Notes: a model not told the origin generated them from the letters alone. 64,000 nucleotides of DNA from Leptospirillum sp. (GCA_027315205.1 DAHUYM010000002.1:123692-187691); one strand, 5' to 3'; counted from the first letter of the stretch, positions 16,788 to 26,200 are shown. Made by a program: numbers and translations.

Positions 16788-18662
16788 ATGTCGGAGACCT
16801 TTGACAATGAGGAAATGCGGGAAATCATCCAGGATTTCCTGGCCGAAGCGGAAGAGATGCTCGAGGGCCTCGATACCTATTTCGTGCAACTCGAAGCGAA
16901 TCCCGACGACAAGACCCTCCTGAACGAAATTTTCAGGGCGGCCCACAGCATCAAGGGTTCGGCAGGATTCATCGGCTTGAACCGTATCGTCGATGTCGCG
17001 CACCATGCGGAAAACGTCCTGAACCAGCTCAGGCAGGGGATGATGCGGGCCGAGCCGGCGGTCGTCGATATCATTCTCGAAGCGATGGACGCGCTCAAGC
17101 TTCTGGTGGGGGAAGTCAAGTCCGGAAAGCCGGTGGAACTCGATATCGAGGGACTGAACATGAAGCTCGATCTCCTGCTCCAGTGGGGAGAGGACGTCCA
17201 GACCGAGAGCGAACGCGAAGCGGCCGGAGTGCACGTTCCCCAAGAAGAGGCGCCGACAGCCGGGGATATTGAGGAAATGCCCGGGGAACCGTCCGAAGAA
17301 GACGCCTCACCCTCCCCGGTACTCCGGGAGCCCGTCAAGACCGAAGTCGCCGTGGCGCCCGCGCCCCGCCCGTCGGCCCCCGCAGTCGAGGGTGTAACGC
17401 CGGTCCCGGTGGCCGGAGAGGTCGACCAGACGATTCGCGTCGAAACCTCCCGCCTCGACAATGTGATGAATCTCGTCGGAGAGCTTGTCCTCGGGCGCAA
17501 CCGGCTTGTCCGACTCTCTTCCGATATCGCCGACCAGTCGGAATGGGAGATCCGGACGAAGGACATCGCCGAAGCGGTGACCCAACTGTCCCGCGTGACG
17601 ACCGACCTTCAGCTCGCCGTGATCAAGACCCGCATGCAGCCGATCAAGAAAGTCCTCGGAAAGTTTCCGCGCATGGTACGGGACCTTTCGCGCAAAATGG
17701 GGAAAGAGGCGGTCCTGGAACTCTCCGGCGAAGAGACCGAGTTGGACAAGTCGGTCATCGAAGAGATCGGGGATCCCCTCGTTCACATCATCCGGAATGC
17801 GATCGACCACGGGATCGAGTCTCCCGAGGACCGGATGCGGATCGGGAAGCGTACAGAAGGGGTGATCCGGATTTCGGCCTATCAGGAAGGCAATTCGATC
17901 GTGATCGAGGTTTCGGACGACGGAAAGGGAATCGACGCCAACCGCATCCGTGAGAAAGCCGTCTCGAAAAAACTGATCACCCAGGCGGACGCCGACCGGA
18001 TGTCGGACGCCGAAACCCTGAACATCATCTTTCTTCCCGGGTTCAGTACGGCGGAGAAGGTCACGGATGTTTCGGGCCGTGGTGTCGGCATGGATGTTGT
18101 CCGCACCAATATCAGCAAAATCAACGGTTCCGTCGATATCCGCACCCGGCCGGGAGAAGGTTCGACCTTCATCATCCGGCTCCCTCTTACGATCGCGATC
18201 ATCCAGGCCCTGATGGTGTCCATCGGCTCGGAAGTCTACGCGGTGCCCCTCCAGACCGTGGTTGAAACGGTGAAGATCACCGAGAGCGACATCAAGACGC
18301 TGTCCGGCTCGGATGTTCTGAATCTCAGGAATCAGGTCCTCCCCCTGCTCCGTCTTCGGGACGAGTTCAAGGTTCCCGTGAACGGCGAACCGGATGCGCG
18401 AAAAAACCGGTACGTCGTCGTCGTTCAGCTCGGATCCCGGCTTCTCGGGTTGGTCGTGGACCGCCTGCCCTACCAGGAAGAGGTTGTGATCAAGAGCATG
18501 GGTCCGTTCCTATCGGGCATCCGGGGGATGGCGGGTGCGACCATAACGGGGGACGGGAAAGTGGTCCTGATCCTGGATGTCGGGGAAATCCTCCAGGACA
18601 TCCAGTTCCGTCTGAATCAGAGCGTCTCATCCGTCGGATCCGCGGTTGCCGGCCATCCCTAG
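16788..18662 (+). CDS. cheA: Chemotaxis histidine kinase CheA
   Basis: The 624-residue product contains an HPt domain with phospho-acceptor H53 (AAHSIKGSAGF), then a Pro/Ala-rich acidic linker of about 80 residues where a P2 domain is often found, then the dimerisation helices (LDNVMNLVGELVLGRNRLV). An HATPase domain follows (NAIDHGIESPEDR, then VSDDGKGID, then GRGVGMDVV), and last a CheW-like regulatory domain. It phosphorylates CheY and CheB in receptor arrays. A recognisable P2 domain is lacking. Confidence 0.97.
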   Translation: MSETFDNEEMREIIQDFLAEAEEMLEGLDTYFVQLEANPDDKTLLNEIFRAAHSIKGSAGFIGLNRIVDVAHHAENVLNQLRQGMMRAEPAVVDIILEAMDALKLLVGEVKSGKPVELDIEGLNMKLDLLLQWGEDVQTESEREAAGVHVPQEEAPTAGDIEEMPGEPSEEDASPSPVLREPVKTEVAVAPAPRPSAPAVEGVTPVPVAGEVDQTIRVETSRLDNVMNLVGELVLGRNRLVRLSSDIADQSEWEIRTKDIAEAVTQLSRVTTDLQLAVIKTRMQPIKKVLGKFPRMVRDLSRKMGKEAVLELSGEETELDKSVIEEIGDPLVHIIRNAIDHGIESPEDRMRIGKRTEGVIRISAYQEGNSIVIEVSDDGKGIDANRIREKAVSKKLITQADADRMSDAETLNIIFLPGFSTAEKVTDVSGRGVGMDVVRTNISKINGSVDIRTRPGEGSTFIIRLPLTIAIIQALMVSIGSEVYAVPLQTVVETVKITESDIKTLSGSDVLNLRNQVLPLLRLRDEFKVPVNGEPDARKNRYVVVVQLGSRLLGLVVDRLPYQEEVVIKSMGPFLSGIRGMAGATITGDGKVVLILDVGEILQDIQFRLNQSVSSVGSAVAGHP

Positions 18663-18671
18663 GGAGCACCG

Positions 18672-19700
18672 ATGATCAGGGTTTTGGTGGTCGACGATTC
18701 CGTGTCCTTCAGAAAATCCCTTTCTTTTTTGCTGGAGAAGATTCCCGGGGTTACCGTGTCCGGGACGGCAGGCTCTGCCGAGGAAGCCCTGGATTATTTC
18801 CAGGGATCCCCTCCCGACGTCATGACCCTGGATATCGAGATGCCCGGGATGGGAGGACTCGCCCTCGCCGAGAAAGTCCGGGCCATCGCCCGCACCCGGA
18901 TCCTGATCGTAAGCTCGTTCACGCCTCAAGGGTCCGCGATTGCCGTTCAGGCGCTCCTGAGAGGGGCCCACGACATCCTTCACAAACCCAGGACGTCCGA
19001 CGAAGAGTTCCTTTTCCGGACCGAGATCGCCCGCAAGGTAAGGGCTTTGGGAAAATCTGCCGATGAGGAGAGGGAAGGGATATCCCGGGTCTCCAAACAT
19101 GGGACGGTTTCCCTGCCCCACGATCGCCCGAAAATCCTGGTGATCGGCGGATCCACGGGCGGACCGCTGGCCATTTCGGAACTCCTGGGCGAGCTCAAGG
19201 AGTGCCCATTGCCCCCGGTGTTCATTGTCCAGCATATGCCTCCGGGCGTTCTTCCGTACTTTGCGGAACGTCTTTCGAAAACGTTGGGAATGGACGTGGG
19301 CATGGCATTTCAGGGAGAGGTCCTGTCGCCCGACACAACCCGTATTGCTCCCGCGGGGCTCCAGTCTCTCCTCACGGAAGCCGCGGACGGATTCCGCGTC
19401 CGGATGGAAGAAGACCGGTCGGGTTCTCTCCATATCCCTTCGATCGACAGGACATTCGAGTCCGTCGCAAGCGTGGCCGGGACCCGGGCCGTGGGGGTTC
19501 TTCTTTCGGGTTTGGGAGACGATGGCGCCAGGGGGTTGAAAATGATCCGGGACAGAAAAGGACAAACGTTCATCCAGAGCCCCGAGTCTTCGGCGGTCGC
19601 AGGGATGCCGATGGCGGCCATCTCCGAAGGGGCGTCCGACCGGATCCTGTCTCCTCAGGACATCGGGAAGGCTTTGCAGTCCTGGTTCAGTGCTCGGTGA
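18672..19700 (+). CDS. cheB: Chemotaxis methylesterase CheB
   Basis: CheB removes receptor methyl groups or deamidates receptor glutamines when phosphorylated by CheA. The 342-residue product has an N-terminal receiver domain with phospho-acceptor D54 (TLDIEMPGMGG) and a C-terminal esterase domain with the catalytic Ser (IGGSTGGPLA), His (QHMPPG) and Asp (SGLGDDGARG). The linker is short. Together with cheR it completes the adaptation system. Confidence 0.96.
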   Translation: MIRVLVVDDSVSFRKSLSFLLEKIPGVTVSGTAGSAEEALDYFQGSPPDVMTLDIEMPGMGGLALAEKVRAIARTRILIVSSFTPQGSAIAVQALLRGAHDILHKPRTSDEEFLFRTEIARKVRALGKSADEEREGISRVSKHGTVSLPHDRPKILVIGGSTGGPLAISELLGELKECPLPPVFIVQHMPPGVLPYFAERLSKTLGMDVGMAFQGEVLSPDTTRIAPAGLQSLLTEAADGFRVRMEEDRSGSLHIPSIDRTFESVASVAGTRAVGVLLSGLGDDGARGLKMIRDRKGQTFIQSPESSAVAGMPMAAISEGASDRILSPQDIGKALQSWFSAR

Positions 19701-19747
19701 GGTCGGTCCTTTGAAGGCCGTGACCGTGAAAGGAAAGGGGTGTTCGG

Positions 19748-21421
19748 GTGAAGCTTAAACTCCAGACTAAAGTCCAGTTGGCTACAGCAGTGACGCTGAT
19801 CGTCGTACTGAGCATCTCCGGGTTCTTTTTTCTGAAGGATTCTTCCAGGAACTTGATGGAGCAGGAGACCAAGAAGTCCGATATGATGGCCCAGTCGATC
19901 ATCAAGGGAATGTCGACGGTGATGATGTCCGTGAACGCTCCCGCGCTGAGCCATAACCTGATCGACGACCAGAAGAAGCTGCAGGGGATCGTTCGGATAC
20001 AGATGATCCGGCCCGACGGGGTCCAGGCGTTCTACGACAACGACACGATCGAAGAGGTCAACCGGTGGCGGCATTACCAGGCCTACGTGCCCCGGACTTT
20101 TTTGACCCATCCCAAGCACGATACCCGTAAATTCAAGGAAGATCCACGGTTCAGGCAGGTCGTCGAAAGCGGGAAAGCCGTCGCTTACAAGGAAACGATC
20201 GACGGCGCCCCGGCCCTGACGAAGCTTTTTCCCGTTTCCTTCGAGAACAACTGCTATCTCTGCCACGGATACCAATCCAAGAAGAAAGTCATGGCGGTCC
20301 TCAGGGTCAGCACGCCCCTGGCCGAATTCAAGCAGGTCCAGCACAGCCTGACTGTCCAGGTCTTCCTTCTGTATCTCGCCGTGATCGCGATCCTCATCGT
20401 GATCCTCTCCATTCTCGTCCGGGTCCTCACCATCAAGCCGATCCACCAGGTGGTCGATGTCATCGGGATGACCGCCGAAGGGGACCTGACCCACACGATC
20501 GAGCCCAGGACGCAAGACGAGATCGGGGAACTGATGGTGCATTTCAATGCGATGGTCGCCAAGCTCAGGGGATTGATCATCCGGCAGATCGAGGAGGGCA
20601 AACGGGCCGCCGAAGGAGCCCGCCACATGCTCGATCGCCTCGAAGGCATCCGGCTACGGTGCGATCAGGAAGCCGAACAGGTCCAGACGGCCTCCGCGGC
20701 GACGGAAGAGCTGTCCCGTTCGTTCAATGAAGTGGCCCGGAACACGCGGACGGTCGCCGACCTTTCATCCCAGACCGATCGGGAAGCCACGAAAGGGCTC
20801 GAGTCGATCCAGCGCGCATCTTCCGAGCTGTCGCGGATTTCGGGGATCGTGAGCGATGCCTCGAACAGCATTATGGAACTCGGGAAGAGTTCGGAGCAGA
20901 TCTCCCAGATCGTGAACATCATCGACGAGATTGCCGAACAGACCAACCTTCTCGCCTTGAATGCCGCGATCGAAGCGGCCAGGGCCGGCGAGCAGGGGAA
21001 GGGATTCGCCGTCGTCGCGGACGAGGTGCGGAAACTCGCCGAGCGGACGACCCGATCGACCCGCGAAATTTCCGATACGATCAAGTCGATCCAGGATCTG
21101 ACGGAAAAGTCGGTGAGAGTCATGACGAAGGGTTCCCGCGAAATGACCGAACTGATCACGGTGATGACGTCGGCGTCGGATCTCCTGACCGGGATTGTGG
21201 CTTCGGTCAAGGAGGTGACCGTTCAGGTGAATCAGATCGCCCTGGCGACCACCCAGCAAAGCCAGGCGGTCAGCCAGGTGGCGACGGCCGTCGAAAACGC
21301 GTCGGTCGGAAGCCAGACGATCCGCCAGAGTGCCATCGATGCTGCCGAAGCAGGCTCCGAGCTCGAAGCGCGGATGCAGGATCTCGAACAGTACTTGAAG
21401 CAGTTCAAGACGGGAGAGTGA
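19748..21421 (+). CDS. Chemoreceptor with periplasmic c-type heme motif
   Basis: This 557-residue methyl-accepting chemotaxis protein has a first membrane helix (about 11-29), a periplasmic domain (30-200), a second helix (about 201-224), a HAMP domain and a signalling coiled coil with the hairpin tip [20 protein letters not shown]. The periplasmic domain contains CYLCH (C169, C172, H173; bases 20252-20266) directly after FPVSFENN. This is a CXXCH heme c attachment motif close to the second helix, resembling heme-binding sensor domains of the DUF3365/Tll0287 type and DcrA-like receptors. Heme would make it a redox, oxygen or NO sensor. The GTG start has GGAAAGGGG upstream. It is the only receptor gene in the cluster. 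Confidence 0.92.
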   Translation: MKLKLQTKVQLATAVTLIVVLSISGFFFLKDSSRNLMEQETKKSDMMAQSIIKGMSTVMMSVNAPALSHNLIDDQKKLQGIVRIQMIRPDGVQAFYDNDTIEEVNRWRHYQAYVPRTFLTHPKHDTRKFKEDPRFRQVVESGKAVAYKETIDGAPALTKLFPVSFENNCYLCHGYQSKKKVMAVLRVSTPLAEFKQVQHSLTVQVFLLYLAVIAILIVILSILVRVLTIKPIHQVVDVIGMTAEGDLTHTIEPRTQDEIGELMVHFNAMVAKLRGLIIRQIEEGKRAAEGARHMLDRLEGIRLRCDQEAEQVQTASAATEELSRSFNEVARNTRTVADLSSQTDREATKGLESIQRASSELSRISGIVSDASNSIMELGKSSEQISQIVNIIDEIAEQTNLLALNAAIEAARAGEQGKGFAVVADEVRKLAERTTRSTREISDTIKSIQDLTEKSVRVMTKGSREMTELITVMTSASDLLTGIVASVKEVTVQVNQIALATTQQSQAVSQVATAVENASVGSQTIRQSAIDAAEAGSELEARMQDLEQYLKQFKTGE

Positions 21422-21446
21422 ACGCTCACGGGATGGAGGGCCATGG

Positions 21447-21983
21447 ATGGACCTGATGGAACGAAAGAATCCGCTTTCGGAGCTGGATATCCGGAACATG
21501 CAGGAGGGACTGGAGGAGTTCGAAACGGAAGTCCTCCAGCTCGTGAGCTTCAAGCTGGCCGGCGAGGAATATGCCGTCGACGTGATGACCGTCCAGGAAA
21601 TCAACCGTCTCGCCGATGTGACGAGGGTTCCCAAAGCTCCAGGTTTTGTGGACGGAGTCGTCAATCTTCGGGGTAAGATCCTTCCCGTTATCAATCTGAG
21701 GCGGTTTCTCGGTTTTCCCCCGACGACGGAAATCACGGAGGAGATGAGGACAATCGTCGTCAATGCGGAAGGGGTCCTGGCGGGACTGACGGTCGATGCC
21801 GTCAACCAGGTCATCCGCATCCCGGCGAAACGGGTCGAAAAAAATCAGGATTTCGGAAGCGCCCGGAACCTGGGCGATGTCATACAGGGAGTTGTCCACC
21901 TTGAGGACCGACTGGTCATCCTTCTCGATATTTTCCGGCTATTGAACACGAAATCGTCGGAAAAAGAACGACCGGGATTTTAG
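21447..21983 (+). CDS. cheW: Chemotaxis coupling protein CheW
   Basis: This 178-residue adaptor links receptors to CheA. The CheW SH3-like fold is visible in LVSFKLAGEEYAVDVMTVQE, RVPKAPGFVDGVVNLRGKIL and PVINLRRFLGF. An N-terminal extension of about 30 residues precedes the domain. It sits between the receptor gene and motA. Only one CheW is present in the window. Confidence 0.94.
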   Translation: MDLMERKNPLSELDIRNMQEGLEEFETEVLQLVSFKLAGEEYAVDVMTVQEINRLADVTRVPKAPGFVDGVVNLRGKILPVINLRRFLGFPPTTEITEEMRTIVVNAEGVLAGLTVDAVNQVIRIPAKRVEKNQDFGSARNLGDVIQGVVHLEDRLVILLDIFRLLNTKSSEKERPGF

Positions 21984-21992
21984 AGCCGCACC

Positions 21993-22775
21993 ATGGATAT
22001 CACGACCCTTCTGGGTTTCATTATCGGTCTCGGGGGAATTCTGGGAGGGGCGACCCTCGAAGGATTGCCCATGGGCACGATATTCCAGCTGACCGCGGCG
22101 ATCATCGTGTTCGGGGGTACGTTCGGCGCCACACTGGTCACGACTCCCCTTTTCGAAGTCATTTCCGCCCTTAAGGCGACACCGCGCCTTTTCCTCAATG
22201 CCAAGGCCGATCCGGGGGCCGTGATCCGGAAGATCGTGGAGCTTTCCAAGGTGTCCCGGAAAGAAGGCCTGCTGAAACTCGAAGCGTACCTGGACGATCC
22301 GTTCATCAAGGCGGACCCGTTCATGACCCGGGGGGTACGGATGGTCATGGACGGAACGGACATCAACAAGGTCCGGGATGCCCTCGAGACCGAATCCCAT
22401 TATATCGAAGAAGAGGAATCCGCTGCCGCGAAGGTGTTCGAGGCCGCCGGAGGGTATGCGCCCACGATAGGCATCCTGGGTGCCGTTCTGGGCCTCATCC
22501 ACGTGATGAGCAACCTTTCCGACCCCAACAAGCTGGCCGAAGGGATCGCCGTGGCGTTCGTGGCGACCGTCTACGGGGTGGGGTCGGCGAATCTCATCTT
22601 TCTGCCCCTTGCGGGGAAGCTGAAGATCAAGAACAAAATACTGGTCCGGTTCCGGGAAATCGTCATCGAAGGTCTGGTCGGCATTGGACAGGGGGAAAAC
22701 CCCAACTATATCGAGGATCGTCTCCTGGGCTTCCTGAATGAACCCGAGAGGGCCAAGCTCGTCGGAAAAGGATAG
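21993..22775 (+). CDS. motA: Flagellar motor stator protein MotA
   Basis: The 260-residue inner-membrane protein has four predicted helices with the MotA signatures near PTIGILGAVLGLIHVMSNL and GIAVAFVATVYGVGSANLIF. A cytoplasmic loop rich in charged residues contacts FliG. MotA surrounds the MotB dimer to form the ion-driven stator. The start is 10 bases after cheW and motB follows 9 bases later. Confidence 0.95.
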   Translation: MDITTLLGFIIGLGGILGGATLEGLPMGTIFQLTAAIIVFGGTFGATLVTTPLFEVISALKATPRLFLNAKADPGAVIRKIVELSKVSRKEGLLKLEAYLDDPFIKADPFMTRGVRMVMDGTDINKVRDALETESHYIEEEESAAAKVFEAAGGYAPTIGILGAVLGLIHVMSNLSDPNKLAEGIAVAFVATVYGVGSANLIFLPLAGKLKIKNKILVRFREIVIEGLVGIGQGENPNYIEDRLLGFLNEPERAKLVGKG

Positions 22776-22784
22776 GGGTGCCTC

Positions 22785-23573
22785 ATGGCGAAACGCGTCA
22801 AGCACGAGGAACACGAAAACCTCGAACGCTGGCTTGTCTCCTATGCCGATTTCATCACGCTCCTTTTCGCCTTCTTCGTCATGCTTTACGCCATCTCGTC
22901 CCTGAACACCGGGAAGTTCCGGGTCCTTTCGAACGCCATCGTCGCGACCTTCCAGCACAAGAAAGAAATCAGCCACAAGCACATCGTCATTCCGAAAGAC
23001 AACAATGTCAGCTCGGGCAAGGCAACCCCCCAGGTCCAGTCCGTCCTCTTCCGGACCATGCAGCTCCTTGTCCAGAAATCGTCCCAGCGCGGCGACATGA
23101 AGGTGGTTCAGACGAAGGAAGGCACGATACTTCGGATCCAGTCGCGCCTCCTGTTCGCCACGGGTCACGCACGGATCCGACCTGAAGCGGTTCCCGTGCT
23201 GAAGAGCATCGCGGGGGTGCTCGCGAAATCCAAGCACGAGTTCAGGGTCAGGGGGTATACCGACAACCAGCCGATCCGGACCGCGCGATATCCCAACAAT
23301 TGGGCCCTTTCCACCATGAGGGCCGTCAACGTCTTGACCCGTCTTGTCCAGTATGGTTCCATAGAGCCGGAACGGATCGGAGCCGCCGGGTTCGGAAAGT
23401 ACCGGCCGATTGCCTCCAACATGACGTCACAGGGCCGGGAAACGAATCGCCGGGTCGAGATCATGATCTTGAACAGGGAGTATGTTCCCAAGCGGTACGA
23501 GGAAGCGATTTTCCCGAAGAAAGCCCCGGAAAAGGCGTCCACTCCCGCCCAGCCGACAGTGCCCCAGATATAG
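22785..23573 (+). CDS. motB: Flagellar motor stator protein MotB
   Basis: MotB anchors the stator to peptidoglycan and carries the proton path. The 262-residue product has one N-terminal helix with the critical ion-binding D22 (SYADFITLLFAFFVMLYAIS) and a C-terminal OmpA-like domain (VRGYTDNQPI, then LSTMRAVNVLTRLV, then NRRVEIMI). Whether protons or sodium drive it cannot be settled from the sequence alone; an acidophile would be expected to use protons. Confidence 0.95.
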   Translation: MAKRVKHEEHENLERWLVSYADFITLLFAFFVMLYAISSLNTGKFRVLSNAIVATFQHKKEISHKHIVIPKDNNVSSGKATPQVQSVLFRTMQLLVQKSSQRGDMKVVQTKEGTILRIQSRLLFATGHARIRPEAVPVLKSIAGVLAKSKHEFRVRGYTDNQPIRTARYPNNWALSTMRAVNVLTRLVQYGSIEPERIGAAGFGKYRPIASNMTSQGRETNRRVEIMILNREYVPKRYEEAIFPKKAPEKASTPAQPTVPQI

Positions 23574-23600
23574 GGCATTCCCGGCAGAGAGGAAACGACA

Positions 23601-23891
23601 GTGGGTATCCTTCCGACCGTTGGGGTCCAGCAAGCCGTGGAACAGCTTCCGGCGATCGTCCAGCAGGGAGTCCTGACCGGAGGGGATCCGAAGACCGTTC
23701 TCCCGTCCGAACAGGATCGGGTCAAGGACGTGGTCGAAGTGTCTTCCGTCGCCCCGTTGCTTCCCGTCGGGAAAGGGCGCGAAGCCTCGTCTTCCCCCAA
23801 AGGAGAGGACGAGGTCGACACCGGAGGGGACCGCAAGCGCCGGGGTAAAGGAAAAACCTCCAGGGGACGTCGGCTGGACTTGAGGGCCTGA
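23601..23891 (+). CDS. Small hypothetical protein after motB
   Basis: I do not recognise this 96-residue protein. It starts with GTG behind AGAGGAAAC, is polar, and ends in a strongly basic tail (DRKRRGKGKTSRGRRLDLRA). The first 20 residues (VGVQQAVEQLPAIVQQG) could form a helix. It has no signal peptide or membrane segment. Tight spacing to motB (27 bases) and to the next gene suggests co-transcription and a flagellar accessory role, but nothing in the sequence proves this. Confidence 0.6.
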   Translation: MGILPTVGVQQAVEQLPAIVQQGVLTGGDPKTVLPSEQDRVKDVVEVSSVAPLLPVGKGREASSSPKGEDEVDTGGDRKRRGKGKTSRGRRLDLRA

Positions 23892-23898
23892 CGCCCCA

Positions 23899-24471
23899 AT
23901 GCCCGAACGGAAATGGGCCGAAGGGACCGGAATGGGTTTTCGGATTTTCCAAGGGATTTTGGACGGGACGCTCCTTGTCTTCCTGGCGATACTCATCGCC
24001 TACGTACGCGTCGTGAAGCATTCGATCCAGCGCCTCGCACGGGATAAATCCGTCGTCCCCGAGCGCAAGCCGGAACCGTTATCGCAGACGTCGGAGCGGG
24101 ATGGGGTCATGAGACAGTTCCGGTCCCTCCAGGAAGCGGTCGGACGTGCGGCCGACATGCGTGCGAGGATGGAAATCCTTTTCCACGACGCCGAACGGTG
24201 GATCGAGGATCTTGAGCAACTCCGTTCGGTTCAGCCTCCTCCTTCCCCGGCCAACCCGGAACTTCAGGATTCGTTTGGGCCGTCCTCTCCTCCGGCCGTC
24301 CCGTACGCCCATCCGGAACCCCAGACCGACAACGAACGGATCATCGCCCTGGCAGCGAAAGGGCATTCGGTTCGCGAGATCGCCCAGGTCATGAATCGCG
24401 GGGAAGGAGAGATCGAGCTGATCCTGGGTCTTTCACGCCTTTCGGACGGACGGTCTCCCCTCCTGGGCTAG
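23899..24471 (+). CDS. Membrane-anchored coiled-coil protein, DUF2802-like
   Basis: The 190-residue product has one N-terminal membrane helix (about residues 20-37), a helical region (about 65-112), a Pro-rich linker, and a C-terminal helix-turn-helix-like segment (IIALAAKGHSVREIAQVMNR, then GEGEIELILGL). That last segment is characteristic of DUF2802 proteins, often found beside flagellar genes, whose function is unknown. The ATG at 23899 lacks a good ribosome site; the ATG at 23932 is an alternative that would still keep the membrane helix. Confidence 0.65.
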   Translation: MPERKWAEGTGMGFRIFQGILDGTLLVFLAILIAYVRVVKHSIQRLARDKSVVPERKPEPLSQTSERDGVMRQFRSLQEAVGRAADMRARMEILFHDAERWIEDLEQLRSVQPPPSPANPELQDSFGPSSPPAVPYAHPEPQTDNERIIALAAKGHSVREIAQVMNRGEGEIELILGLSRLSDGRSPLLG

Positions 24472-24476
24472 CGTCC

Positions 24477-25301
24477 GTGGTTCTCCAGATCCCCCCCGTG
24501 TCGGGCGGGGCCGGAGGCTCCTTCCCGTTTTTCTCCACGTCTCTTTGGGAGGCCCTTGAACGCCTCGTGCCGTCCTTGTCGGGCCAGTCTCCCCCGCTGA
24601 CCCTCTCCCCCCGGGAGATCCCCGGGATGCCCTCCCCCGCGTTCTGGGCGCAGGAAGCCCATGTTCTTCTCCCCCCCCCGCCTCCCGAACTCGGTGTCCT
24701 TCCGGTTCCCCTTACGGCCGTCCTTGTCAGAAAAGGTTCAGAATGGCTCGTCCGGGCCCGGCCTTCCGACTCCCGAGAGAAGGACGTTCTCTGGGAATGG
24801 CGGTTCTCCGGAAAAGAAAAACCCTTGCCTGCTCCTTTACCGGAGCGTTCGGCAAGCGATTCGTTTTCCGCGCTCTCCGGAGGGCACGCACCGTTCCGGT
24901 CGGAAACGTCCCCACCTACGCAGGGTACGGATCTGTTTCTTGGTCCCTTCCCGGCAGGTCCGGATATCGGACCGAAGCCGGAACGGTGCGATCTCGAGAT
25001 CCGTTGGCCGAAGGTTTCGGATACGGAGCCTGAGACAGGGGAGGCCGGGCCCTGCGGTCTTTTTCCATTCCGCCTGGAAGTCCGATATCCCGACGGAGAG
25101 ACGGCGGTCGTGGGAGGCGTGTACGATTCAAAGAGCCGCTCCCTTTCGCTGACGTCACGCATGTCCACGGATCGTCTGGCGGACTTCTGGTTTTCCCGGC
25201 AGGAAAGCCTTTCATCCGATCTTTTCTCGGTCTTCGGGATCCGTTTCCCCGGAGGGGCGGATCCCGAAGAAGGAAAACATTGCGAGAATCGTTCCCGATG
25301 A
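24477..25301 (+). CDS. Hypothetical protein, probably second FliK-like
   Basis: The 274-residue product starts with GTG 6 bases after the previous stop. It is rich in Pro, Ser and Glu and has no membrane segment. The C-terminal half contains a region with alternating hydrophobic pattern (PFRLEVRYPDGETAVVGGVY), loosely like a FliK C-terminal domain. The immediate downstream gene encodes an FlhB-C-like protein; in Bacillus and others a FliK-like gene pairs with such a small FlhB paralogue (ylqG-ylqH). Function is inferred from this context only. Confidence 0.5.
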   Translation: MVLQIPPVSGGAGGSFPFFSTSLWEALERLVPSLSGQSPPLTLSPREIPGMPSPAFWAQEAHVLLPPPPPELGVLPVPLTAVLVRKGSEWLVRARPSDSREKDVLWEWRFSGKEKPLPAPLPERSASDSFSALSGGHAPFRSETSPPTQGTDLFLGPFPAGPDIGPKPERCDLEIRWPKVSDTEPETGEAGPCGLFPFRLEVRYPDGETAVVGGVYDSKSRSLSLTSRMSTDRLADFWFSRQESLSSDLFSVFGIRFPGGADPEEGKHCENRSR

Positions 25302-25588
25302 AACAGGAGCCCCCGGACTCCCTGGCAGTCGCACTCCGATATCGTCCGGGCGAGGACGAAGCCCCGGTCGTCGTCGCCTCCGGTCGGGGAGAGATCGCCA
25401 GGACGATCCTGGAACTTGCGGCCCGTTTCCGGATTCCCGTCCGGGAAAATCCCGACCTGGCCTCCTTCCTGGTAAGGCTTCCGACAGATCACCCGATACC
25501 CCCCGAGCTCTACGAGGCCGTGGCCCTTCTCCTGGCGTATCTCTACCGCTATCCGGGCAACGGTTCGAAAGGACCCTCGAGATCGTGA
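25280..25588 (+). CDS. Small FlhB C-domain paralogue (FhlB/YlqH-like)
   Basis: The product of about 100 residues matches only the cytoplasmic FlhB-C fold: AVALRYRPGEDEAPVVVASG, then IARTILELAARFRIPVRENP, then IPPELYEAVALLLAYLY. It begins just after the point where FlhB would carry NPTH, so it lacks the self-cleavage site and all membrane helices. The TTG at 25280 has AGAAGGA upstream; an ATG at 25298 is the alternative. Such proteins can partly replace FlhB-C in export switching in other bacteria. It is the last gene of the flagellar cluster. Confidence 0.8.
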   Translation: MRESFPMKQEPPDSLAVALRYRPGEDEAPVVVASGRGEIARTILELAARFRIPVRENPDLASFLVRLPTDHPIPPELYEAVALLLAYLYRYPGNGSKGPSRS

Positions 25589-25657
25589 CGACCCGTTTTG
25601 CCGGTTGTCGGAGGTTGGAAGGCAAAACATGATCTTCACCCATTAAGGAGACAACCG

Positions 25658-26137
25658 ATGCGCGAACAAGAGCCGGCACGTCTTCCGGTTCCCCCGTTCA
25701 CGAAAGAGACGGCACAGGTGAAAGTCCGTCTCGCCGAAGACGGCTGGAATTCGCGGGACCCGGAGACCGTCGCAAAAGCCTATACGATCGGAAGCCAATG
25801 GAGGAACCGGGCCGAATTTCTCGTCGGCCGGGACGAGATCGTCCATTTCCTGACCCTGAAGTGGAACAGGGAACTCGGATACCGTCTGATCAAGGAACTC
25901 TGGGCCTTTGACGGTGCACGGATCGCCGTCCGGTTTGCCTACGAGTGGCACGACGATTCGGGCAACTGGTTTCGCTCCTACGGCAATGAAAATTGGGAGT
26001 TTTCCGCGAATGGCTTGATGGAACGCCGTCTGGCATCCATTAATGACCTTCCGATCCGGGAACAGGAGCGAAAGTTCCATTGGCCCCAGGGTCGGCGGCC
26101 TGACGGGAGTCCCGGACTGAGCGACTTGGGTTTGTGA
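25658..26137 (+). CDS. DUF1348 family NTF2-like protein
   Basis: This 159-residue soluble protein has the NTF2-like alpha+beta cone fold typical of DUF1348: [20 protein letters not shown], then [20 protein letters not shown], then [20 protein letters not shown], then [20 protein letters not shown]. The family's biochemical role is not established. The ATG at 25658 has AAGGAG eight bases upstream, while the longer frame upstream has none. It is probably its own unit between the flagellar cluster and dapL. Confidence 0.85.
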   Translation: MREQEPARLPVPPFTKETAQVKVRLAEDGWNSRDPETVAKAYTIGSQWRNRAEFLVGRDEIVHFLTLKWNRELGYRLIKELWAFDGARIAVRFAYEWHDDSGNWFRSYGNENWEFSANGLMERRLASINDLPIREQERKFHWPQGRRPDGSPGLSDLGL

Positions 26138-26170
26138 ATATCCGGATACAAGCCTGTTCCGGCAGGATTC

Positions 26171-26200
26171 TTGGGAAGAGGAAACCCGGTCTGGTAGAAT
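26171..26200 (+). promoter_or_regulatory. Candidate sigma-70 promoter for dapL unit
   Basis: TTGGGA (26171-26176), 18 bases, then TAGAAT (26195-26200). It lies in the 139-base gap before dapL. Confidence 0.4.
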
